DNA from: DASTPP01 sp035762175
GTDB lineage: Bacteria; Myxococcota_A; Polyangia; Polyangiales; Polyangiaceae
Direction of reading: 5' to 3'
DNA: 5,438 bases
Assembly (NCBI GenBank): GCA_035762175.1
Contig: DASTPP010000367.1
Coordinates: forward strand, 1 to 5,438
Shown: positions 1-4,985 of the stretch, one piece after another
Layout of the letters: the number at the start of each line of letters is the position of its first letter
Numbering within the stretch: position 1 is the stretch's first letter
Position numbers and translations under genes: made by a program
Notes under the pieces: model-generated
What the model was told of the DNA's origin: nothing
What the model saw: only the letters and a program-made list of their open reading frames with translations
Databases searched by the model: none

Positions 1-99
1 GTCGTCGCGCGTCGAAAGCAGGCGCAGCATCACGCTGCCGACGGCGCCCGTCGCGCCGACGACCGCGACGGTCGGTTTCGTGGTGGCTTGCTGGCTCAT
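1..99 (-). CDS. asd: aspartate-semialdehyde dehydrogenase, N-terminal part (runs off the left edge)
   Basis: The first 33 codons on the minus strand start at the ATG at 99-97 and remain open to the window edge. After a short polar tail (MSQQATTKPT) comes VAVVGATGAVGSVMLRLL, a Rossmann beta strand followed by the NADP-binding glycine loop GATGAVG. This is the usual start of aspartate-semialdehyde dehydrogenase, which reduces aspartyl phosphate in the cytoplasm on the route to lysine, threonine and methionine. ArgC has a similar loop but usually reads GATGYVG or GASGYTG, so Asd is preferred. The catalytic cysteine and histidine lie outside the window. No clear Shine-Dalgarno sequence precedes the ATG. 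It is divergent from the peroxiredoxin remnant and shares a 210-bp upstream region with it. Confidence 0.85.
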   Translation of the reverse strand, partial: MSQQATTKPTVAVVGATGAVGSVMLRLLSTRDD

Positions 100-159
100 C
101 GCTGGTTGACGCAGGGTGCCCGCGCCCCGGCGGCGCGTCAAATAGACAAGGCTGCCGGC

Positions 160-1092
160 TCAACCCTCACTGCGCATCATCTCGGCCGAAATAAAGAAGT
201 GCCGGCGCTCGGCATGTTGACCGAGCGTGACGATGTCCGTTATAGTATAGGCGGGCAGCCGCTGTCCGCCGGCCCGGTGGCCCCCCCCTACCCCTCCGAG
301 AGCCCCGCCATGAGCCTTCAACTGGGCAGCATTGCCCCCGATTTCGAGCAAGAGTCGACCGCCGGGCGAGTTCGCTTCTACGACTGGGCCGGCGACTCGT
401 GGGTCGTGCTCTTCTCGCACCCCAAAGACTTCGGGGGGCGCCGCATCGACGAACGTCGGAGGCCGGCCCCCTTCTGACGTCGGGTCGACTCGCCGGCCCG
501 GAGGGGGGCCTAACGTCGCACGCCCGGCGGCGCTCGCCGCGGCGACCTCGACGAGGCGCCCCGTCTCGACCTGGTAGATGTAGCCGTAGATGGCAATGTC
601 GGCGGGCACGAGCGGATGCCGGCGGATGCGTTCGACGTCGATGGCGACGCTCTCGGCCTGGTCGCGAACGGTGAGCCAATCGATGAAGTCACCTTGGCGC
701 GAGCCCGGCCCTTCGCCGCTGTCGACCCAGCGGCCGCCCTCGTAGCGGGCGGTCTTCAGGCTCGACGCGAGCAGCGCGCGCATGGTCTCGTCGGTGAAGA
801 GCTCCATGCCACAGTTCGTGTGGTGGATGACGAACCACTCGCGCGTGCCGAGCAGTTTGTAGGAGATGACGAGCGAGCGGATCGCGTCGTCGCTCGCGCG
901 CCCGCCCGCGTTGCGGATCACGTGCGCGTCGCCCTCGCGCAGGCCGGCGACCTTGGCCGGGTCGATGCGCGCGTCCATGCACGTCAAGATGGCGAACTGC
1001 CGCGCCGGCGGAAGCCCCAGCGCCGACTTGTCGCCGAAGTCGGCCGCGTACGCAGCGTTCGCCCGCAGAACCTCGTCACGGATCTTGCTCAT
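160..1092 (-). CDS. beta-carbonic anhydrase with an aberrant read-through C-terminal tail
   Basis: This cytoplasmic zinc enzyme interconverts CO2 and bicarbonate. Residues 1-193 cover the whole domain. CMDAR at 38-42 supplies zinc ligand Cys38 and the Asp40/Arg42 dyad; HHTNCG at 90-95 supplies ligands His91 and Cys94. HVIRNAGGR and YGYIYQVETGRLVEV are typical of the short single-domain group of roughly 190 residues. From about residue 194 (near base 513) similarity ends. The frame has no stop and runs 117 codons more, mostly antisense to the peroxiredoxin remnant, ending at TGA 160-162. The original stop was probably lost at the same join that cut the peroxiredoxin. The start at 1092 is chosen because MSKIRDEVLRANAAYA fits the family and GAGG lies 5 nt upstream. 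TTG at 1143 or GTG at 1137, preceded by AGGAG, are alternative starts. The domain looks intact; the tail may destabilise the product. Confidence 0.85.
   Translation of the reverse strand: MSKIRDEVLRANAAYAADFGDKSALGLPPARQFAILTCMDARIDPAKVAGLREGDAHVIRNAGGRASDDAIRSLVISYKLLGTREWFVIHHTNCGMELFTDETMRALLASSLKTARYEGGRWVDSGEGPGSRQGDFIDWLTVRDQAESVAIDVERIRRHPLVPADIAIYGYIYQVETGRLVEVAAASAAGRATLGPPPGRRVDPTSEGGRPPTFVDAAPPEVFGVREEHDPRVAGPVVEANSPGGRLLLEIGGNAAQLKAHGGALGGVGGGHRAGGQRLPAYTITDIVTLGQHAERRHFFISAEMMRSEG
206..227. repeat. inverted repeat CGCTCGG-N8-CCGAGCG over the -35 region
   Basis: Perfect 7-bp arms at 206-212 and 221-227 flank an 8-nt centre. The right arm overlaps the TTGACC -35 hexamer (217-222) of the promoter facing the peroxiredoxin. 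It could be a protein-binding dyad or a hairpin in the leader of a transcript reading toward asd. GC-rich hairpins are common by chance in this composition. Confidence 0.4.
217..246 (+). promoter_or_regulatory. sigma70-like promoter for the peroxiredoxin gene
   Basis: TTGACC at 217-222 and TATAGT at 241-246 are separated by 18 bp and give a good match to the housekeeping -35/-10 pattern. They lie about 65 bp upstream of the ATG at 310. The -10 lies inside one of the few AT-rich spots of the region and coincides with the dyad at 236-249, so a protein bound there would block the promoter. Confidence 0.55.
236..249. promoter_or_regulatory. candidate operator, copy A (degenerate)
   Basis: TCCGTTA-TAGTATA matches the dyad TYYATYA-TRATRRA found in three other upstream regions. 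The left half matches 6 of 7 positions and the right half, read in reverse, matches 5 of 7. On the minus strand it reads TATAACGGACA, close to TATAATGGACA at copy C. It overlaps the -10 element of the peroxiredoxin promoter and lies between divergent asd and peroxiredoxin genes. The binding protein is unknown, and the site may be no more than the -10 element itself. Confidence 0.35.
310..477 (+). pseudogene. 1-Cys peroxiredoxin (Prx6/LsfA type), truncated before the catalytic cysteine
   Basis: Residues 1-41, from MSLQLGSIAPDF to VVLFSHPKDF, match the N-terminus of 1-Cys peroxiredoxins, thiol peroxidases that reduce H2O2 and organic hydroperoxides. In the family, SHPxDF is followed at once by TPVCTTE, which carries the peroxidatic cysteine. 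Here the frame changes after the Phe codon at 430-432 to GGRRIDERRRPAPF and stops at 475-477. The protein is 55 residues against a family length near 210, so it has no active site. The start at 310 is fixed by homology; the frame is open further upstream without homology. In Pseudomonas the homologue LsfA is induced by sulfate starvation, which fits the sulfonate genes nearby. About 170 residues have been lost to a deletion or a mis-join. Confidence 0.82.
465..510. terminator. possible bidirectional hairpin between converging genes
   Basis: GGCCCCC at 465-471 pairs with GGGGGCC at 504-510, and TTC/GAG can extend the stem. The loop region is about 30 nt and there is no T-tract. It sits where the peroxiredoxin and carbonic anhydrase frames meet, which suits a shared terminator, but G/C runs like this also arise by chance and the join between the two remnants falls in the same stretch. 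Confidence 0.25.
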
Positions 1093-1115
1093 GATGCCCT
1101 CGCTGAGGGCAGCAT
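1089..1115 (-). other. 8-codon upstream ORF overlapping the carbonic anhydrase start
   Basis: A strong Shine-Dalgarno sequence (GGAAGGAG) lies 7 nt before the ATG at 1115-1113. The ORF encodes MLPSARAS, and its TGA overlaps the carbonic anhydrase ATG as ATGA, an arrangement that couples translation of two frames. It could be a leader peptide. It could also be chance, since the AAGGAG lies within the in-frame 5' extension of the carbonic anhydrase frame. The peptide contains no cysteine or methionine run that would suggest attenuation. Confidence 0.3.
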
Positions 1116-1199
1116 GCGCGAGCTCCTTCCGTGGCACCAACAAAACCTCTCTCCTAATAGAAATTTGTCGACGCTCGACGGAGATCGGCCAATTTCCTA

Positions 1200-1226
1200 G
1201 CTCGTTCGACGAGCCTGTCTTGACAG
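1200..1226. repeat. two adjacent short inverted repeats upstream of the carbonic anhydrase
   Basis: GCTCGT-TCG-ACGAGC (1200-1214, perfect 6-bp arms) is followed immediately by CTGTC-TT-GACAG (1215-1226, perfect 5-bp arms). Four bases later comes the dyad at 1231-1244. If transcription toward the carbonic anhydrase starts near the AT-rich dyad, both repeats would form small hairpins at the 5' end of the message. Otherwise they may be protein-binding sites. Confidence 0.35.
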
Positions 1227-1230
1227 AAAG

Positions 1231-1244
1231 TTCATTATGATAGA
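1231..1244. promoter_or_regulatory. candidate operator, copy B
   Basis: TTCATTA-TGATAGA fits TYYATYA-TRATRRA in 14 of 14 positions. It lies about 140 bp upstream of the carbonic anhydrase ATG and about 80 bp before the broken start of the plus-strand ssuD remnant, so it could originally have served divergent genes. The shared ATAGAAATT extension recurs near 1156, where it overlaps the ribosome-binding region before TTG 1143. Confidence 0.45.
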
Positions 1245-1325
1245 AATTGTGCCGCCAATCTGGGGAACTTCGTTGACCCCCACTGCCCTCGTCCAGCCCC
1301 GTCGCCGCCCTTCTCGCCCTCACCG

Positions 1326-1787
1326 CACGTGATCGTTCGCGAGGGCGAAGAGCAGGCCTGGCGCGGCGCCGACGACCTCATCAAGTACGTCGACGACGAC
1401 GTGATCGCGCGCCAAAACGCCTACTACGCCGGCATGGGCTCGGTCGGGCAAGCCCGCATGTCCTCCCTGCACGGGGGGCGGCGCGACCGCCCGCGCATCG
1501 GGCCGAACCTGTGGGCGGGAGTCGGGCTCGTTCGTGGCGGCTGCGGCACCTCGCTCGTTGGCTCGCCCGAGAACATCGTCAAGCAGCTGCGCCCGTACGA
1601 AGAGCTCGGCGTCGACACGCTGATCTCGTCCGGCCATCCGCACCTCGAAGAGGCGTACCGTACGGCCGAGTTGCTCTTTCCAGCCCTGCCCGGCTGGGGC
1701 AGGCCCTCGCCGCTGCGCCCGCCCGACCTCCGCCCCCTCGTCGCCTTCGCCGACCCGGGCGTGGGGGGCCCCCACGACCGGAAGTGA
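1326..1787 (+). pseudogene. ssuD: alkanesulfonate monooxygenase SsuD, C-terminal remnant
   Basis: SsuD is the FMNH2-dependent cytoplasmic monooxygenase that cleaves C-S bonds of alkanesulfonates to an aldehyde and sulfite during sulfur limitation. The 153 codons from His (1326) match the last part of the roughly 380-residue enzyme: HVIVRE, SVGQARMSSLH, PNLWAGVGLVRGG, then HPHLEEAYRTAELLFP. The N-terminal part, with the FMN-site cysteine, is missing. The match begins at the histidine corresponding to catalytic His228 of E. coli SsuD, and the arginine two residues before it is replaced by unrelated sequence (SPSPHVIV). The position of catalytic Tyr331 in SGYPHLEE is His here. The frame upstream of 1326 is open but shows no homology. 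The last ~30 residues are a Pro/Arg-rich tail. It converges with a second SsuD-like remnant 43 bp away. Any translation from GTG 1329 would give an inactive product. Confidence 0.82.
1760..1776. terminator. perfect GC-rich inverted repeat at the convergent gene ends
   Basis: CGTGGGGG-G-CCCCCACG has perfect 8-bp arms and lies 8 bp before the TGA of the plus-strand ssuD remnant. The minus-strand SsuD-like remnant ends 55 bp further on. It could end transcription from both sides, but there is no T-tract and the turn is very tight, so it may equally be a GC-driven palindrome. Confidence 0.3.
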
Positions 1788-1830
1788 CGCCCGACGCTCC
1801 CGCCCGCGAGGCCCGCGCCTCCCTGCGCGC

Positions 1831-2595
1831 TCACGTCACGGGCGCGACGCCCTCGGGCGCGCCGAGCTCGACCCCGGCGCGCCGCCCTCGGAAGCGCGGC
1901 AGCACGAGTTCTCCGAAACGGCGGCACTCTTCCCAGTGCGGGTAGCCCGAGAGAATGAAGGTCGAGAAGCCCAGCGCGAGGTACGCGCGCAGCTTGGCCT
2001 CGACCTGCGCCGGGTCGCCGACGATGGCGACGCCGACGCCCGTGCGCGCCAGGCCCACGCCCGCCCAGAGGTTGGGCTCGACCACGAGCGAGGGCCCCGA
2101 ACTCAGCTCGACCTGGCGGCGCTGCCCGACCGAGTCGACGTTCTTCGACGCCTCGAGGAACTGCCGGCGCACGGCCGGGTCGATGCGGCTGACGAGGCGC
2201 TCGGCCGCCGCCCACGCCTCGGCCTCGGTCTCACGCACCACGACGTGGCAGCGCAGCCCGTAGGCGAGCGGGCGGCCGGCGCGGCGGGCGTGGGCGCGGG
2301 CGGCCTCGAGGCGCGCCGCGAGCGCGGGCGTCGCGTCGCCCCAGAGCAGCAGCACGTCGGCGAAGTCGGCGGCCAGCCGGAAGGCCTCATCGCTCGCGCC
2401 CCCGAGGTACACCGGCACGGGCGGGTCGGGCTTCGGCTCGACTGTTGCGCCCTCGAGCCGGTAACGCTCCGAGCGGTAGTCGACGGACCCTTCCGCCCAG
2501 AGCCTGCGCACGACGGTCAGAAACTCGCGCGCGCGGGCGTAGCGCTCGTCGTGCGCCTCGAAGTCGCCGTAGGTGCGGTTCTCGGCCGGGTTCGA
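1831..2595 (-). pseudogene. SsuD-like flavin-dependent (LLM class) monooxygenase, N-terminus missing
   Basis: The 254 codons starting near SNPAENRTYGDF (2595) match the C-terminal two thirds of SsuD-family enzymes: HDERYARAREFL, VPVYLGGASDEAF, CHVVVRE, SVGQRR, EPNLWAGVGLARTG, then LSGYPHWEECRRFGELVLP and a short tail ending at TGA 1831-1833. The catalytic His and the Tyr of SGYPH are present, but roughly the first 110 residues, including the start of the barrel and flavin site, are absent. The frame is open only to a TGA at 2614-2616. Upstream of about 2596 the sequence belongs to a permease in another frame. Translation from an internal GTG such as 2511 could not rebuild the barrel. It diverges from the plus-strand ssuD copy (different spacing in the DSVGQ-to-NLWAG segment), so it is a separate paralogue, probably for another sulfonate or sulfone. 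Confidence 0.8.
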
Positions 2596-2596
2596 A

Positions 2597-2806
2597 GACG
2601 AGGACGGCCGCCATCACCACGCGCCGGCCCGCCGGCCCGAACGCGGCCTCGGCCAGCGCCGCCACGGGCAGCTCGCCGCGCGCCGCCGCGCCGTCGCCGA
2701 GCGCCCACGGCACCGCGAGCGTCACCGCGGCGTAGCAGGCCGCGACCACCAGCACCGTGCCGGCCAGCACGGGCCGCAGGTCGCGACCCGGCCGCTCGAG
2801 CAGCCA
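2597..2806 (-). pseudogene. internal fragment of an APC-family amino acid permease
   Basis: About 70 codons read from WLLERPGRDLRPVLAGT to GRRVVMAAVLVF. The pattern of a loop with RPGRDL, a hydrophobic helix (VLAGTVLVVAACYAAVTLAV), a variable loop (ALGDGAAARGELPVAALAEAAFGPAGRR) and the start of another helix (VVMAAVLV) is typical of the middle of APC amino acid/polyamine transporters, where xxPxRDLPRA begins a membrane helix. Both ends are cut: it begins about 22 bp after the stop of the downstream-reading monooxygenase and ends where the SsuD-like frame begins in another frame. It has no start of its own and cannot make a transporter of the usual 12 helices. The identification rests on pattern memory of a short hydrophobic stretch and is moderately secure. 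Confidence 0.6.
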
Positions 2807-2828
2807 CCCCCGACGGCTCGGTCTTCGG

Positions 2829-4154
2829 TCAGCCGAATCGATGGGGGGGCCTCGGCAGGCCGAGGTTCTCGCGCAGGGTGCGGCCTTCGTACTCGGTCCG
2901 AAAGATGCCGCGCCGCTGGAGCTCGGGCACGACCCGCTCGACGAACTCGTCGACCCCTTGCGGCAGGTAAGGGAACATGACGTTGAAGCCGTCGCTGCCC
3001 CGCTCTTCGAGCCACGCTTGCATCTGGTCGGCGACGGTCTGGGGCGTGCCGAGAAACTCGAGCGTGCCGAAGTTGCCGCCGACGATCTGCGCGAGCTGTC
3101 GCACGGTGAGCCCGTCACGCCGCGCGAGCTCGACCAGCCTTTGTCGGCTGCTCTTGCTTGCATTACTCTCGGGAATGTCGGGGAGCGGGCCGTCGAGGTC
3201 GAACCCGGACGCGTCGGTGCCGAGGGCGACCGAGAGCGACGCGATGCCGCTGTCGGGGTGCACGAGCGCGTCGAGGCGGGCCTTCTTTTCGCGCGCCTCG
3301 CGGTCGGTCTCGCCGACGACGACGAACGCGCCGGGTAGAATCAAGAGGTGATTCGGGTCGCGGCCCGCCGCCTCGGCGCGCCCCTTTACGTCGGCGTAGA
3401 ACGCCCGCGCCTCGGCGAGCGTGCGCTGGCCCGTGAACACGACCTCGGCCGTCTCGGCGGCGATCTGCCGGCCGGCTTCGGAGGCGCCCGCCTGCACGAT
3501 CACGGGCCACCCTTGCACCGGCCTCGCGACGTTGAGCGGGCCGCGCACCCGGAAGTGCTCGCCGCGGTGGTCGAGCCGGCGCATCTTCGCCGGGTCGAAG
3601 TAGACGCCCGCCTCGACGTCGCGCACGAACGCGTCGTCGGCCCAGGTGTCCCACAGGCCGGTGACGACGTCGAAGAACTCGCGCGCGCGGCGGTAGCGAT
3701 CGCCGTGCTCGAGGTGCTCGTCGCGGCTGAAGTTCAGCGCCTCGTCGGGGTTCGCCGAGGTCACGAGGTTCCACCCCGCGCGCCCGCCGCTGAGGTGGTC
3801 GAGCGAGGCGAACTTGCGCGCGACGTGGTACGGCTCGTTGTACGTGGTGCTGGCGGTGGCGATGAGGCCGATGTGCTCGGTGACCGCGGCCAGCGCCGGC
3901 AGCAGCGTGAGCGGGTCGAACGAGGTCGTCGTGTGGCTGCGCTTGAGCGCCTCGATCGGCATGTTCAAGAGCGCCAGATGGTCGGCCATGAAGAACGCGT
4001 CGAAGCGGCCGCGCTCGAGCGTCTGAGCGAGCTGCTTCAAGCGGGCGAAGTTGAAGTTTGCGTCGGGCCACGCGCCCGGCCAACGCCAAGCGCCCGTGTG
4101 AATGCTGACTGGCCGCATGAAGGCGCCGAGGCGCAACGTTCTCTTGTCCGTCAT
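2829..4154 (-). CDS. NtaA/SnaA/DszA-family FMN-dependent monooxygenase
   Basis: This 441-residue cytoplasmic enzyme of the bacterial luciferase fold uses reduced FMN from a separate reductase. Family members oxidise nitrilotriacetate (NtaA), pristinamycin (SnaA), dibenzothiophene sulfone (DszA) or dimethyl sulfide (DmoA). Full-length similarity is visible: LERGRFDAFFMADHLAL near 47-63, AAVTEHIGLIATASTTY 89-105, PYHVARKFASLDHLSGGR 108-125 followed by WNLVTSANPDE, DHRGEHFRVRGPLNV 195-209, QAGASEAGRQ 221-230, and an end EYEGRTLRENLGLP close to that of DszA. Length is normal for the family (about 440-450). The ATG at 4154 has GAGG 7 nt upstream. It is the only complete gene here. SsuD-like remnants around it make an organosulfur substrate likely, but the exact substrate cannot be read from the sequence. 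Downstream on the same strand lie the permease and SsuD-like pieces, probably remains of one operon. Confidence 0.9.
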   Translation of the reverse strand: MTDKRTLRLGAFMRPVSIHTGAWRWPGAWPDANFNFARLKQLAQTLERGRFDAFFMADHLALLNMPIEALKRSHTTTSFDPLTLLPALAAVTEHIGLIATASTTYNEPYHVARKFASLDHLSGGRAGWNLVTSANPDEALNFSRDEHLEHGDRYRRAREFFDVVTGLWDTWADDAFVRDVEAGVYFDPAKMRRLDHRGEHFRVRGPLNVARPVQGWPVIVQAGASEAGRQIAAETAEVVFTGQRTLAEARAFYADVKGRAEAAGRDPNHLLILPGAFVVVGETDREAREKKARLDALVHPDSGIASLSVALGTDASGFDLDGPLPDIPESNASKSSRQRLVELARRDGLTVRQLAQIVGGNFGTLEFLGTPQTVADQMQAWLEERGSDGFNVMFPYLPQGVDEFVERVVPELQRRGIFRTEYEGRTLRENLGLPRPPHRFG

Positions 4155-4544
4155 GTCCGTCCCTCGCGTCGATGAGCGGCGGGGGCCCCCCCCGGCGGTG
4201 CCACGCGCCGGCGCCCCCCTCTCGCCCCCAGCATGCCGGGAAAGCAGGGCTCGCCCGCCCGCGGCCGGCTCGCGGGACGAGGCGCGCTGCCCGTTCGAAC
4301 CACGCCACGCCCCCGAAGCGCCGGCCGAGAAGCCATCAGCCGGGCCGCTCGACGCACGTCAGGGCCAGGGACATCGTGACGGGGAGGTCGGAAGGGCCTC
4401 CCCCCCGGCACGTCGCCGACTCGCCCCAAGGAGCGCGGCCCTTGTGCGGCGCCGGGGACGGCTCTCGAAACCAGCGGCGAAAGGCTCGCGCCTCGACAAT
4501 TCTGGACTCGTTGGCCATGACACCACCCCGGGCAGCCCAAAGTT
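4155..4544 (-). other. 390-bp upstream region of the monooxygenase, no convincing gene
   Basis: No reading frame here shows recognisable protein similarity. A 60-codon minus-strand frame (4336-4518, starting MANESRIVEARAFRRWF) and longer Arg/Pro/Gly-rich frames on both strands are typical of random high-GC DNA. If the monooxygenase is transcribed from the AT-rich dyad at 4545-4558, the message would have an untranslated leader of roughly 390 nt, long enough for a structured regulatory element, but I recognise no known riboswitch in the minus-strand reading. It could also hold the remains of a lost small gene. Confidence 0.4.
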
Positions 4545-4558
4545 TCCATTATAATGGA
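4545..4558. promoter_or_regulatory. candidate operator, copy C (perfect palindrome)
   Basis: TCCATTATAATGGA is a perfect 14-bp palindrome in otherwise GC-rich DNA. It is the clearest member of the TYYATYA-TRATRRA group. It contains TATAAT on the plus strand and, being symmetric, on the minus strand too, so it could hold a -10 element in either direction. No good -35 is evident. It lies about 390 bp upstream of the NtaA-type monooxygenase. Symmetry suggests a dimeric regulator; the regulator gene is not in the window. Confidence 0.5.
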
Positions 4559-4985
4559 CACAAAGTCAAGGCAATAGGCTGCCCCCCCTCCCTCCTAGGG
4601 TCGCCCGGCGCCTCCGGAACCTCGCCGCCCCTCGGCTCGACTTCGCGGCGACGGCGTCACGTCAGGGCGCCGAGGCGCGCGGTCTGGTCGAACGACAAGT
4701 CTCGTCTCGCTTCGCATGGCACCTCGAGCGCAATTTCTCTTTTAAAATATACAAAAATTCATCACGATAGAATTACCGCATGACCACCAGGCCCTCCTCG
4801 GCTGTGATCGACGCCGTCGCGCGGGGGCGCGCGCCTGGGCGCACCCCGTCGGGCGACGCCCGCCGGTGCGTCGCGCCCCCGCCCGCCCGCTCGTCGCCAG
4901 GGCGCCGTCGAAGCCCGCGGGCCGAGGTCGCGAGGCGAGTACCCCGCCTTGACCCTGCCCACCCGGGGCGCAAACGTCCGCCGCC
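4559..4985. other. 427-bp intergenic region before the CpcT-like gene
   Basis: No convincing gene is seen. It holds the AT-rich island at 4731-4776 with copy D of the dyad. After that comes a 69-codon plus-strand frame (4780-4989) made mostly of Arg, Pro and Ala. That frame lacks a Shine-Dalgarno sequence, although its TGA overlaps the ATG at 4986 as ATGA. I treat it as untranslated. Confidence 0.4.
4758..4771. promoter_or_regulatory. candidate operator, copy D
   Basis: TTCATCA-CGATAGA matches TYYATYA-TRATRRA at 13 of 14 positions and sits within a wider perfect repeat, AATTC-N9-GAATT (4756-4774). It lies in the most AT-rich stretch of the window, just after possible -10 sequences (TATACA at 4748-4753), and about 215 bp upstream of the CpcT-like ATG. 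Binding here would fit repression of rightward transcription. Confidence 0.45.

Noticed and set aside
1220..1246. Plus-strand promoter TTGACA with TAGAAA
   Set aside because: Spacing is only 15 bp and the -10 is poor. The TTGACA is part of the CTGTC/GACAG inverted repeat, and downstream lies only the truncated ssuD.
1093..1323. 77-residue upstream extension of the carbonic anhydrase frame
   Set aside because: It crosses the operator and inverted repeats, and family members begin near MSKIRDEV. Only the short extension to TTG 1143 or GTG 1137 remains plausible.
1936..2970. 344-codon plus-strand ORF
   Set aside because: It lies antisense to the SsuD-like remnant, permease fragment and monooxygenase, and is Arg/Ala-rich without motifs: a high-GC shadow.
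4273..4290. SAH-riboswitch-like 5' core (GGACGAGG and GCGCTGC)
   Set aside because: The plus-strand sequence resembles the start of the SAH aptamer, but no matching CTCGTCC closing strand or downstream CCAGGCTC core follows within the needed distance, and no plus-strand gene starts nearby.
4336..4518. 60-codon minus-strand ORF (MANESRIVEARAFRRWF...)
   Set aside because: No similarity recognised, weak ribosome site, and competing frames of similar quality on both strands.
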